Shown: piece after piece, positions 33,826 through 41,682 of the stretch
Position numbering within the stretch: position 1 is the stretch's first letter
Layout of the letters: the number at the start of each line of letters is the position of its first letter
DNA from: Spirochaetota bacterium
GTDB lineage: Bacteria; Spirochaetota; Spirochaetia; Treponematales; Rectinemataceae
Direction: 5' to 3'
Assembly (NCBI GenBank): GCA_022711355.1
Contig: JAKLFE010000006.1
Location: forward strand, 49,889-113,888
DNA: 64,000 nucleotides
Program-made: the position numbers and the translations under genes
Notes under the pieces: model-generated
Databases searched by the model: none
What the model saw: only the letters and a program-made list of their open reading frames with translations
What the model was told of the DNA's origin: nothing

Positions 33826-35310
33826 ATGTCAAGACCCGCCACGTCCGAAAGCGAATCGGAAGCCCCCTACGACGCAGCTATCCCGCTGTGCGTTGACCTG
33901 GATGGGACCCTTGTCCTTACGGACATCCTTCATGAATCGCTGCTCCACATCTGTCACCGGCCGCTCGCCCTGCTTCGAGCCGCCGTTTCCCTCCTCAGCG
34001 GCAAGGCGGCGATGAAGGAACGGCTCGCGGGATCCGTCCGGATCGAACCGTCGATCCTGCCCTACCGGGAAGAGCTCATGGCCTTCCTCGACGAGCAACG
34101 GCGAAGGGGCCGGCGCCTCCTGCTGGTCACCGCCACTCACCGATCGATCGCCGACTCGATCGCTCGCCACCTCGGCATATTCTCCGGCATCATGGCGACG
34201 GACGGCCGGACGAATCTCTCGGGCCAGGCCAAGAAAGACGCTCTCGTCGCGGCCTTCGGCGAGGGCGGCTACGACTACATCGGCGACAGCCATAGGGATA
34301 TCAAATCCTTCGCCTCGGCTCGATTGTCCTACCTGGCGGACCCTTCGCGATCCCTCGCGAAGAAGGCGCGTGCGAAAGCTAGGGTGGCGGGCATATTCCG
34401 CCGCAAGCGGAACGCGATCCTGATCGCGGCTCGATGCGTCCGAGCCCATCAATGGACGAAGAACATCCTCCTCGCGGTACCCCTCGTCGCGGCACATCGG
34501 CTGCTCGACGGAGAAGCCCTCCTCAAGCTGTGCCTCGCGTTCGCCTGCTTCAGCTTCCAGGCCTCGGCCACGTATATAATCAACGACCTGCATGATCTTT
34601 CCGCCGACCGGCTACATCCGGAGAAGCGCTTCCGCCCCCTCGCCCACGGCGACATCTCCATCCCCGCGGGCATCGCCCTCGCGCTCGCCCTTTCGGCGAG
34701 CGCCATAGCCCTGGCCATTTCCTTCCTTCCGATAGCGTTCTCTTACGCTCTCGTCGCGTATACGGCGATCACGCTCGCCTACTCCTTCGACCTCAAGAAA
34801 CGACTGATCGTGGACGCCCTGGTCCTGGCTCTGCTCTACACCGCGCGCATCATCGCCGGCGCCATCGCGATATCGGTCAAGGCCTCGGAATGGCTGCTGA
34901 TCTTCTCCCTCTTCTTCTTCCTTAGCCTCGCGCTGCTGAAGCGCTTCATCGAGCTGGAAGACAGCGCAAAAGAGAAGCTCTCCGGCCGCGGCTATGCCGC
35001 GACCGACATAGAAGTGATTCTGTCTATAGGGCCGACCGCGGGATTGCTCTCGGTGCTCGTGCTCGCCTTGTACATCGCCAGCCCTTCCGTGCAAATCCTC
35101 TACAGGACGCCGGAAGTCCTCTGGCTGCTCTGCCCACTCTTGATCTATTGGATAACGAGGATATGGTTCCTGGCCAAGAGAGGCATGGTGCACCACGACC
35201 CGATCGTCTTCGCGGTCATGGATGCCCGCAGCTACGTGGTTGCGGCCGTCTTCGCCATCCTGCTGCTCATGGCAACGCTGGATCTGCGGAGGCTGCTTGA
35301 ACGACCATGA
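33826..35310 (+). CDS. HAD phosphatase fused to UbiA prenyltransferase (DPPR-synthase-like)
   Basis: A 494-residue fusion. Residues about 20-190 are a HAD phosphatase domain with C-V-D-L-D-G-T-L (Asp24, Asp26), LLVTATHR and YIGDSHRDIKS. Residues about 205-490 are a UbiA-family membrane prenyltransferase with RAHQWTKNILLAVPL and the substrate motif NDLHDLSADR (from Asn252) followed by HPEKRFRPLA. This UbiA subtype matches decaprenyl-phosphate phosphoribosyltransferase, which makes polyprenyl-phospho-ribose-5-phosphate; the fused HAD domain could then remove the 5'-phosphate. The SMR-like gene starts inside its stop (ATGA) and a GT39-like gene follows, so the three look like one lipid-linked-pentose decoration unit. 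That pathway is inferred. Confidence 0.87.
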   Translation: MSRPATSESESEAPYDAAIPLCVDLDGTLVLTDILHESLLHICHRPLALLRAAVSLLSGKAAMKERLAGSVRIEPSILPYREELMAFLDEQRRRGRRLLLVTATHRSIADSIARHLGIFSGIMATDGRTNLSGQAKKDALVAAFGEGGYDYIGDSHRDIKSFASARLSYLADPSRSLAKKARAKARVAGIFRRKRNAILIAARCVRAHQWTKNILLAVPLVAAHRLLDGEALLKLCLAFACFSFQASATYIINDLHDLSADRLHPEKRFRPLAHGDISIPAGIALALALSASAIALAISFLPIAFSYALVAYTAITLAYSFDLKKRLIVDALVLALLYTARIIAGAIAISVKASEWLLIFSLFFFLSLALLKRFIELEDSAKEKLSGRGYAATDIEVILSIGPTAGLLSVLVLALYIASPSVQILYRTPEVLWLLCPLLIYWITRIWFLAKRGMVHHDPIVFAVMDARSYVVAAVFAILLLMATLDLRRLLERP

Positions 35311-35663
35311 AATGGATCAGCTTATCCTTAACGATCCTCCTGACAGCCGCCGCGAACCTCCTGCTGAAGGCCGCGTCGATGCGGCAAGCCCCGAGCGCGG
35401 GCAACGCGGTGAGCGACTTTCTCGCCGCCGTACGGAATCCGTCGTATCTCGCGGGCGCCTTGTGCCTAGGCGTCGCCCTGATCCCCTACGCGATCGCGCT
35501 TAGGAAGATCGACGTAAGCGTTGCATATCCCATCATGACCTCCTCGGTCATGCTCCTCGTGTCGCTGCTCGCGGTAGCCCTTTTCCACGAGTCTTTCACG
35601 ATAATCAAGCTGCTCGGCGTGCTCGCGATCCTCTGCGGAGTCGCGCTCCTGTCAGCCAAGTAA
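35307..35663 (+). CDS. SMR/EamA-like small transporter (ArnE/ArnF type)
   Basis: A 118-residue protein with four membrane helices (TILLTAAANLLLKAAS, YLAGALCLGVALIPYAIAL, AYPIMTSSVMLLVSLLAVALF, LLGVLAILCGVALLSA). The AANLLLKAAS start and Y-P-I-M-T-S-S-V block match the small multidrug-resistance/EamA half-transporters, whose ArnE and ArnF members flip undecaprenyl-phosphate-aminoarabinose. It is coupled to the UbiA fusion by ATGA and followed 13 bases later by a GT39-like enzyme with a good GGAGG site. Together this suggests it flips the lipid-linked sugar made by the fusion protein. A drug-efflux role is less likely here. Confidence 0.82.
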   Translation: MKWISLSLTILLTAAANLLLKAASMRQAPSAGNAVSDFLAAVRNPSYLAGALCLGVALIPYAIALRKIDVSVAYPIMTSSVMLLVSLLAVALFHESFTIIKLLGVLAILCGVALLSAK

Positions 35664-35676
35664 ACAGGAGGAGAAT

Positions 35677-36960
35677 ATGGCAGAAAACGCTGGTCCGACG
35701 CCGACCGACCGACTGACGGGGCTCGTCCGCGCCCTCGAGGATCCCGCGAACGGCCGCAGGGCAAGGGCGGCCATCTTGTCGCTGGCGCTGCTGCTGAGGC
35801 TCGCCTGGGCGTTGGCCGTGCCTGTCGTTCCCGTCTCGGACAGCGTCGCCTACGATACCTTCGCACAGCACTTGGCCGCAGGGGAAGGCTATGGCTGGAA
35901 CCCGGGGGAGCCCTCCGCGTACTGGCCGGTGGGGACCTCCGCGGTGTACTCGGCACTATATAGGGTTTTCGGCCATTCATATACGCCGATTGTCGCCCTC
36001 AACATCGCCCTCGGCCTTTCTATCGTCTACTTGACCATGTCGCTCGCGCGCCGCTGGAGCGGCGAGCCTACGTCCATCCTCGCGGGCCTGCTCATGTCGG
36101 TCTGGCCACTCCTGATCCAGTTCACGACCATCCTGGCGAGCGAGCTTCTCTTTCTGTTCTTCGCGCTCGCGGCCATATGGATCGCGGAGCTCGAGCGAGC
36201 CAGGCCGCTGACTCGATCGCTGCTGGCAGGGCTGGCCCTCGCGGCGGCCTCGTACGTCAGGCCTATCAGCCTGCTCCTCGTCCCCTTCCTCTTCCTGCGG
36301 GCACTGGCCCGGGACAGGCGCGTGTCCACATTCCTGCTCTGCTGCTCCGTCGCCACGCTTTCGATGCTCGCCGTCCTCCTCCCCTGGTCCCTGCGGAACA
36401 TGAGGGTCTTCGAACGTTTCGTACTGGTCTCCACGAATGGGGGAGCCAATTTCTGGATGGGCAACAATCCCGACACGACCGGAGGGTACATGCCCTTGCC
36501 CGACCTCGGAATACCCAATGAGGCACAGCAGAATGAAGCTTTCAACAAGCTCGCCATGGCGTATATCCGGGAGAAACCGCTACGCTTCCTGTCTCGCACG
36601 GCGCTGAAAGCCCTCATGCTCCACGACCGCGAGACTATCGGGATCGTTTGGAACGGGCAAGGGATAACCGAGCGGTTTGGGAAACGGACAATACCGGCCC
36701 TAAAAACAGGCAGCAACCTCTACTGGTATCTCGTGCTAGCCCTCGGCCTGCTTGGCACGGTCCTTGCATTGAGGGAGAAGCCGTTTCATCTCGTCATCGT
36801 CTTCCCTCCGCTGTACTTCTGGTCCTATTTCATCCTCGTCCACTGCCTCACCGTCGTGAACGATCGGTATCATTTCCCGTCCATACCGTTCATCGCGATC
36901 CTAGCCGCCTCCGCCCTCTGCGCCCTCCTCGGCCGGAAGGCCAGGCTCGCCGCGACCTGA
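35677..36960 (+). CDS. GT39/ArnT-like membrane glycosyltransferase
   Basis: A 427-residue polytopic protein of the GT-C superfamily, with about ten helices. The first periplasmic loop after helix 1 carries the acidic SDSVAYDTFAQHLAAGEGYG, where ArnT/PMT-type enzymes have their catalytic Asp, and a later loop holds NFWMGNNPDTTGGYMP. Such enzymes take a sugar from a polyprenyl-phosphate donor on the outer face of the inner membrane and attach it to a glycan, lipid or protein. It follows the SMR-like flippase gene, so it is the likely acceptor-side enzyme of the lipid-linked-sugar unit. The acceptor is probably the polymer repeat or lipid, which the sequence does not reveal. Confidence 0.8.
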   Translation: MAENAGPTPTDRLTGLVRALEDPANGRRARAAILSLALLLRLAWALAVPVVPVSDSVAYDTFAQHLAAGEGYGWNPGEPSAYWPVGTSAVYSALYRVFGHSYTPIVALNIALGLSIVYLTMSLARRWSGEPTSILAGLLMSVWPLLIQFTTILASELLFLFFALAAIWIAELERARPLTRSLLAGLALAAASYVRPISLLLVPFLFLRALARDRRVSTFLLCCSVATLSMLAVLLPWSLRNMRVFERFVLVSTNGGANFWMGNNPDTTGGYMPLPDLGIPNEAQQNEAFNKLAMAYIREKPLRFLSRTALKALMLHDRETIGIVWNGQGITERFGKRTIPALKTGSNLYWYLVLALGLLGTVLALREKPFHLVIVFPPLYFWSYFILVHCLTVVNDRYHFPSIPFIAILAASALCALLGRKARLAAT

Positions 36961-37096
36961 CCTCGACAGGGACGCCCCTTGTGTTAGCCGCAGATGCGTG
37001 ATATTTTTATTATACTGCGACATCATCCGGCTTCTCCACTTGTGTTCAAGGCCGGTTTCGACTAGGCTCGGATTCTATTAAAGAGGATCAACCGAA

Positions 37097-39073
37097 TTGA
37101 AAAAGGCGTGGAATGGGAAAACACCCTGTTGGGCGCTCCTCCTCGTAATCGCCATCGGCGCGACAAGCTGCAAGCTAGAACCCGATCCTGATCCTCATCA
37201 AAGCCGAAACGGTACGATCAGCCTCGAGATAGGATGGCCGAGCGACTTATCGACCAAAGTAAGGGACATCGGAATCGAGATCGATGAAACGGAGATCCCC
37301 AAGACCGAGATCGCCCTCGACCTGGACAGCGGGAAGGCTTCCTATGAAGGCCAGCATCCTGCCGGAACCCATCGTCTCCTCATCAGCCTGGAACGGGAGG
37401 AAGCGGAATCGGCCCAGATAAACGACACGATCGAGGTCAGCGCATCCTCAATTGCGAGCCGGAAATACGAGCTCAACGCCTCCGATTTCGACACGGCTCC
37501 GGCAGCGCCCGCGGGCCTCGCCGCCTCGGAGGGGCTCGCCCGCCTGATCCTGTCGTGGACGCCGAACAGCGGCCTGGGAACCGCTTATTCACTCGAGAGG
37601 TCCTCCGACGGAGGAAACTCCTGGACCGTTCTGAGCGAGTCGATCCCCTACTGCGAAAGCGGCTACGCCGATATCCAAGCCGCGGAAGGCAACGCTTATT
37701 GGTATCGCCTCAAAGCGAGGAACGGATCCGCGGCCTCGGAGTATTCCACGGAGGCGAGCGCCTCGTGGGCTCGTCCGGCCCCCGGGGGCGCACCGACGGT
37801 CGGCGCCGTTACCGCCGCTTCCGTAGCCCTCTCGTGGTCCCCGGCCGCCGACAACGTCACAACGCAGTCGAGCCTGCACTATAAGCTGGTCTACTCGCTC
37901 TCCGACGACATCGGCACTCCGGAGCTCGCCGAGCAGAACGGCAGCCTCGCCCTCGACTGGTCCGAGGGCGCGACGGGCAAGCAGGTCACCGGGCTCGGTG
38001 CTGATACACTATACTGGTTCACCGTCCTCGTCAGGGACGCGGCCTTGAATACCGCCGCATACGCGACGGTATCGCAACGCACGCTCGAAGCTCCCCCCTC
38101 CACACAGATCATCGCCGACCATAGCTCAGTCGCCCGCTACAGCGCCATCCCCCAGGCCTACCTCGATCTCGCGAAGGCCATGTGGCTCGACCTGCCCGGC
38201 GAATCGCATGCGCGGGGCATCAGGAATGGCGCCCGGCTGCTCGCGGCCCAGGATTCCCGGTACGCGGTCTCCGTCGTCGAGAGCGGCACGCCGGAGACAG
38301 CCATCAGCGCGCACCTGCGCTTGAGCTGCGCGACCTGGGGAGATTACAGCAGCGCCACGGGATGGCGATACGACTACGGCGAAGAGGATTGGTACACGAA
38401 CTCCACCGGGCGCGAAAGGACGAAGGCCCATCTGGCATACTGCAACGAAAATGGCTTCTCCATCTCAGCCTTCGGCTTCGGCTGGTGCTGGGATATGACA
38501 TGGGCCGGATGGCTGACACCCCGACCAACATCGCCCAACGAGGTAGATCCCGTGTACAACGTGCACTGGGCTGGCTCGACGCATAATGGCCCCGAGGACA
38601 ACCGCATCTGGGGCCTCGATAGCGGCGATCAGGCGCTCACCGGCAATTCCGTCTGCATGGACACCTACCTCGCCGCCACGCAATCCTACGCCGACTATTG
38701 CGCTGAACAGGGCTATGTGACAAAGGTCTTCTTCACGACGGGACCGGTCGACTCCTACGCGGGAGAGTCGGCCGCGCAGCGAGAAATCAAGCACGACTAT
38801 ATACGCGCGTACGTCAAGGCGGACGCGTCCCGGATCCTCTTCGATTACGCCGATATCATCGCCTGGGACGACGCGGGGACGGAGAATATCCAATACTGGA
38901 ATGGCCTGCCATATCAGAACATCGCTTCGACCAATACGCTGCCATTGGAAGGAGCATCCTCGGACCAGCATCCCTCCGGCGATGATCATATCGGCGATCG
39001 GGGCGCCCTCAGGCTCGCCAAGGCGATGTGGTGGATGCTCGCCCGCATGGCGGGCTGGGACGGGAACGACTGA
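37097..39073 (+). CDS. Lipoprotein with FN3 domains and a conserved GDxH-type C-terminal domain
   Basis: A 658-residue lipoprotein: LLLVIAIGATSC places the lipidated Cys at residue 25. A beta-rich segment (residues about 35-130) is followed by two FN3 domains (about 135-225, PAGLAASEGLARLILSWTP; about 228-330, APTVGAVTAASVALSWSP). The C-terminal 320 residues form a conserved-looking domain: ADHSSVARYSAIP, LPGESHARG, EEDWYTN, FGFGWCWDMTW, VFFTTGPVDSYAGES and late GDDHIGDRGALRLAKAMWW. The early H-S-S-V and late D-D-H are arranged like a SGNH-type esterase; catalysis is inferred. The start is TTG, preceded by AGAGG. It lies between the GT39 gene and the ACP gene. Confidence 0.75.
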   Translation: MKKAWNGKTPCWALLLVIAIGATSCKLEPDPDPHQSRNGTISLEIGWPSDLSTKVRDIGIEIDETEIPKTEIALDLDSGKASYEGQHPAGTHRLLISLEREEAESAQINDTIEVSASSIASRKYELNASDFDTAPAAPAGLAASEGLARLILSWTPNSGLGTAYSLERSSDGGNSWTVLSESIPYCESGYADIQAAEGNAYWYRLKARNGSAASEYSTEASASWARPAPGGAPTVGAVTAASVALSWSPAADNVTTQSSLHYKLVYSLSDDIGTPELAEQNGSLALDWSEGATGKQVTGLGADTLYWFTVLVRDAALNTAAYATVSQRTLEAPPSTQIIADHSSVARYSAIPQAYLDLAKAMWLDLPGESHARGIRNGARLLAAQDSRYAVSVVESGTPETAISAHLRLSCATWGDYSSATGWRYDYGEEDWYTNSTGRERTKAHLAYCNENGFSISAFGFGWCWDMTWAGWLTPRPTSPNEVDPVYNVHWAGSTHNGPEDNRIWGLDSGDQALTGNSVCMDTYLAATQSYADYCAEQGYVTKVFFTTGPVDSYAGESAAQREIKHDYIRAYVKADASRILFDYADIIAWDDAGTENIQYWNGLPYQNIASTNTLPLEGASSDQHPSGDDHIGDRGALRLAKAMWWMLARMAGWDGND

Positions 39074-39149
39074 GCCCATCGCTCGCCATCGAATTGCCTC
39101 TTGTTTTTTTTGGGGGCCGCATCTATTGTAGCGACGAAAGGATAAGCCC

Positions 39150-39431
39150 ATGGCAGCGAACGTTGTGCAATCCTCGAAGGACATTTACGATAAGATCGCG
39201 GCCTTCATCGTATCCAGCTTCCTGTTCGGAGAAGAGACCAAGAAGCCGGCTGATTCTGAGTCGCTCATCGAAAACGGCATTATCGATTCCACCGGCGTGC
39301 TCGAGTTGATAGAGTTCCTGGAATCGACTTTCTCCATCCACGTGGAGGAGACGGAAACGATCCCCCAGAATCTCGACAGCCTATCGGCCCTGGTTCGCTT
39401 CGTGAGCGGCAAGATCGCGGAGGAAGCATAG
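39150..39431 (+). CDS. Acyl carrier protein
   Basis: A 93-residue acyl carrier protein. The prosthetic-group site is I-I-D-S-T-G-V-L-E-L with Ser47, followed by FLESTFSIHVEETE and a final helix (LSALVRFVSGKI). The D-S-T-G form, rather than the D-S-L-D of fatty-acid ACPs, is what exosortase-A-locus carriers show. AAAGGA seven bases upstream sets the start. It could be loaded by the acyl ligase at the left edge and primed by either phosphopantetheinyl transferase in this window, then supply an acyl group to the FemAB/GNAT protein or hydrolases; the chain is inferred from gene content. Confidence 0.9.
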   Translation: MAANVVQSSKDIYDKIAAFIVSSFLFGEETKKPADSESLIENGIIDSTGVLELIEFLESTFSIHVEETETIPQNLDSLSALVRFVSGKIAEEA

Positions 39432-39461
39432 CAAGCGCTCCCTCGGCATCGCGAGGCGCGT

Positions 39462-39632
39462 TCAGTCCTCCGGACGCCCCGCCCTCATGAGGCCAGCGTA
39501 GGTTGCCTGAAGGCGCGCCCGCAATTCCAGACCCTCTTCGTCGATATAGCATTCGTTGTCCTCTTTGCCAAAGTACTCCAGGGCGTCGAGGGCGTTCATC
39601 AATATACGCACATCGTTCAGTGTCAGTGTCAT
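39462..39632 (-). CDS. Small hypothetical protein
   Basis: A 56-residue protein I do not recognise. It is acidic, with one likely helix (LTLNDVRILMNALDALEYFG), a polar turn (KEDNECYIDEEG) and a second helix (LELRARLQATYAGLMRAG). GGAG eight bases before MTLTLND supports this start; a Met 21 codons upstream is possible. It converges with the ACP gene. Upstream on its strand is a gene-free AT-rich stretch of about 240 bases containing a 6-base hairpin, CAAGAT-gctt-ATCTTG (39727-39742), and a possible TATACG -10. Composition and helix pattern look protein-like rather than random. Confidence 0.5.
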   Translation of the reverse strand: MTLTLNDVRILMNALDALEYFGKEDNECYIDEEGLELRARLQATYAGLMRAGRPED

Positions 39633-39878
39633 CGTTGCGCTCCGCGCGAGCATTCGGTCCAGGACATCCTCGTGCCGTTCCGGCATTCGCTCCATCTCCC
39701 CGCATCCAGCCGAAGAATGACGTATACAAGATGCTTATCTTGAACAATAGCACAGACGAAGTCCAATATCTCGAATACAACCAATACAACAGTGCCCATT
39801 TACAATATAAGGTACGACCTCGCCCGTTCATTACATGATCGACGGGATTCGCTGGGGGATTATCGTTTAGCGATGAAG

Positions 39879-40682
39879 TCAGAATTGCACGAGACTGCCA
39901 TCACGCTTCGCCCTGGCGAATGCCTTTTTCAGACAGATCATGCCGATGGGGCCGGCGGCGAGGGTGAAGAGAGCGAGGTAGGCCAGGGGGTGACGCCACT
40001 CGGCTTGCTCGGCGGGAACCAGCAGGATCTCCCGCATGGCGGTCGCCGCCTGGGTCATGGGCAGGAAGGAGGAAATAGCCCTTAGCGGCAGCGGAAGGAC
40101 CTCGACGGGGAAGAGAAGACCGCCGAGGAAATAGCTCGAAGAGCCGAAGAGCATATTGATCGGGTTCCCCTGCTTGAAGACCATTATGAAGGCGGCCGAG
40201 ACCATGCCGAGGGAGAGGTAGCCGCAGAAGGTGAGGCTCAAGGTCGCTAGGACGAGCAGGGCTTGCGGCGGCGACAAATGGATGCCGAGGACGAGAAGTG
40301 CGGCGACGATGAAGACCAAGCAGGTCACGAAGGATTTGACGAAGGACCAGAGGCAGCTCCCAAAGAGGATGAGGGTCGGCGAGGTAGGCGTCAGTAGGAG
40401 GCTCTCCAAGGTTCCCTGCGTCTGGGCATTCTGGATCTCCTCCGACAGGGAATACAAGCCGGTGGATACGAAGGCGCTCAACGACATGCCGATGAGGGCG
40501 AAGGCGAAATAGTCGTTTCCGTATCGAGCAAGGTATTCGGAGAAGGCGCCCTTGAAGGTCCTGCCGATGAAGAAGAGGAAGAACGCTCCGGCCGCGGCAT
40601 AAGCGAGATTCAAGAGCATGCGGAAGCGATAACTGATCATCGCCATGAGGTCCCGCCGGAAAAAGGCGATGATCTTATGCAT
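39879..40682 (-). CDS. ABC-2 type exporter, membrane subunit
   Basis: A 267-residue ABC-2 permease with six helices. Typical blocks are FRRDLMAMISYRFRMLLNL at the N-terminus, then LSAFVSTGLYSLSEEIQNAQTQGTLESLLLTPTSPTLILFGSCLW, the cytoplasmic coupling region, and a conserved LLFPVEVLPLPLRAISSFLPMTQAATAMREILL near the end. It overlaps the ATPase gene by eight bases, so the two subunits are co-made. Exporters of this class move polysaccharides, lipids or peptides. Because a Wzx flippase is already present for the polymer and this pair is divergent from the peptide-modification genes, export of the modified peptide is the more likely job; this is inferred. Confidence 0.86.
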   Translation of the reverse strand: MHKIIAFFRRDLMAMISYRFRMLLNLAYAAAGAFFLFFIGRTFKGAFSEYLARYGNDYFAFALIGMSLSAFVSTGLYSLSEEIQNAQTQGTLESLLLTPTSPTLILFGSCLWSFVKSFVTCLVFIVAALLVLGIHLSPPQALLVLATLSLTFCGYLSLGMVSAAFIMVFKQGNPINMLFGSSSYFLGGLLFPVEVLPLPLRAISSFLPMTQAATAMREILLVPAEQAEWRHPLAYLALFTLAAGPIGMICLKKAFARAKRDGSLVQF

Positions 40683-41682
40683 GGCGTACCCGTATCCGCT
40701 TAATGAAGTCGTATAACGAATCCGCAGATGCTGAAGCCTCGCTGAGGCGACCTCCTGCCGCCACGAAGGCGGCGATGATATCCTCTTGCGCGATCTCCGA
40801 TGGATCGAAGGATACGCGGGCTAAACCGGGTCCCTCGTCGCGGAGGTTGACGCGCTCCCCATCGAGCCAGGCCCGAGGCCGCTCGCCGGAATATGAGAGC
40901 AGCACTTCCCGTCGGGCCGCGACGCCGCCGAGAAGGGCTCTGCGCTCGCCCTGTGCGACGATCCTGCCCTCGTCGAGCACGACGATATCCTCCGCGAGCT
41001 CTTCTGCCTCCGCGAGGTCGTGGGTGCAGAGCAGGATCGTCGCGCCCCTACGCTCGACGAGGACCTCGCGCAGGAAGGCGTGGAACTCCTCTCTCGCGAA
41101 GGGATCGAGGTGGGCTACAGGCTCGTCGAGAAGATATAGTTCCGGATCGCCGAGGAGGGCCCTGGCGATGTTGAGTTTCTGCTTCATGCCCGCCGAGTAG
41201 AGCCGGTACGGCTTCTCCGCGGAATCGAGCATGCCCGTCGCCTCGAGGACCTCGTCGACGCGGCCGCGGAGCCGGGCGCCGCGGAATCCGTAGAGGCTAC
41301 CGAAGAACAGGAGGTTCTCGCGCCCCGAGAGGCGCCAGTAAAAAGCGCGCTCGTTCGGCGTGACGAGGCCGATCCTGCCTCGTAGGCTTCTCCCAGCTGC
41401 TGCATACGGCGTCCCTCGGTAATCGACCGCCCCGGCATCGGGCAGGATGAGGGCCGCGAGGATCTTGATGAGCGTGGTCTTCCCCGCGCCGTTGGGGCCG
41501 AGGAGGCAGGTCACCTTTCCGGCGCGGATAGCGAGGGAAACCGATTCGAGGGCCGTAATGGTCTCCCGCGGCTTGAGGGGATTGGAGAGCGGCGTCTTGA
41601 ATGTCTTCGTTACGCCACGGAGCTCGAAAAGGGCTTCGCAATCTTGCTTTGCCACAGAGGCGATATTATAGTCAATCAACAT
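40675..41682 (-). CDS. ABC exporter, ATP-binding subunit
   Basis: A 335-residue ABC ATPase: Walker A G-P-N-G-A-G-K-T-T (residues 62-70), Q-loop region GLVTPNER, signature Y-S-A-G-M-K-Q-K, Walker B L-Y-L-L-D-E-P and switch His in C-T-H-D-L. The signature has A-G-M in place of S-G-G-Q, as in many ABC-2 exporters. The C-terminal 90 residues are an extra regulatory domain. The start is uncertain: the ATG used here overlaps the ATG of the divergent gene (both within CATG at 41680-41683), has no ribosome site, and a GTG at 41655 lies just after a TATAAT at 41665-41670, so a short, leaderless form is possible. Confidence 0.86.
   Translation of the reverse strand: MLIDYNIASVAKQDCEALFELRGVTKTFKTPLSNPLKPRETITALESVSLAIRAGKVTCLLGPNGAGKTTLIKILAALILPDAGAVDYRGTPYAAAGRSLRGRIGLVTPNERAFYWRLSGRENLLFFGSLYGFRGARLRGRVDEVLEATGMLDSAEKPYRLYSAGMKQKLNIARALLGDPELYLLDEPVAHLDPFAREEFHAFLREVLVERRGATILLCTHDLAEAEELAEDIVVLDEGRIVAQGERRALLGGVAARREVLLSYSGERPRAWLDGERVNLRDEGPGLARVSFDPSEIAQEDIIAAFVAAGGRLSEASASADSLYDFIKRIRVRHA

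Noticed and set aside
37001..37020. TATACT box upstream of the FN3 lipoprotein
   Set aside because: No acceptable -35 at the right distance and the start codon is 80 bases away, so I did not list it as a promoter.
39073..39112. T8 run after the FN3 lipoprotein as an intrinsic terminator
   Set aside because: Only a weak 5-base stem with a long loop precedes the T-run, too poor to call.
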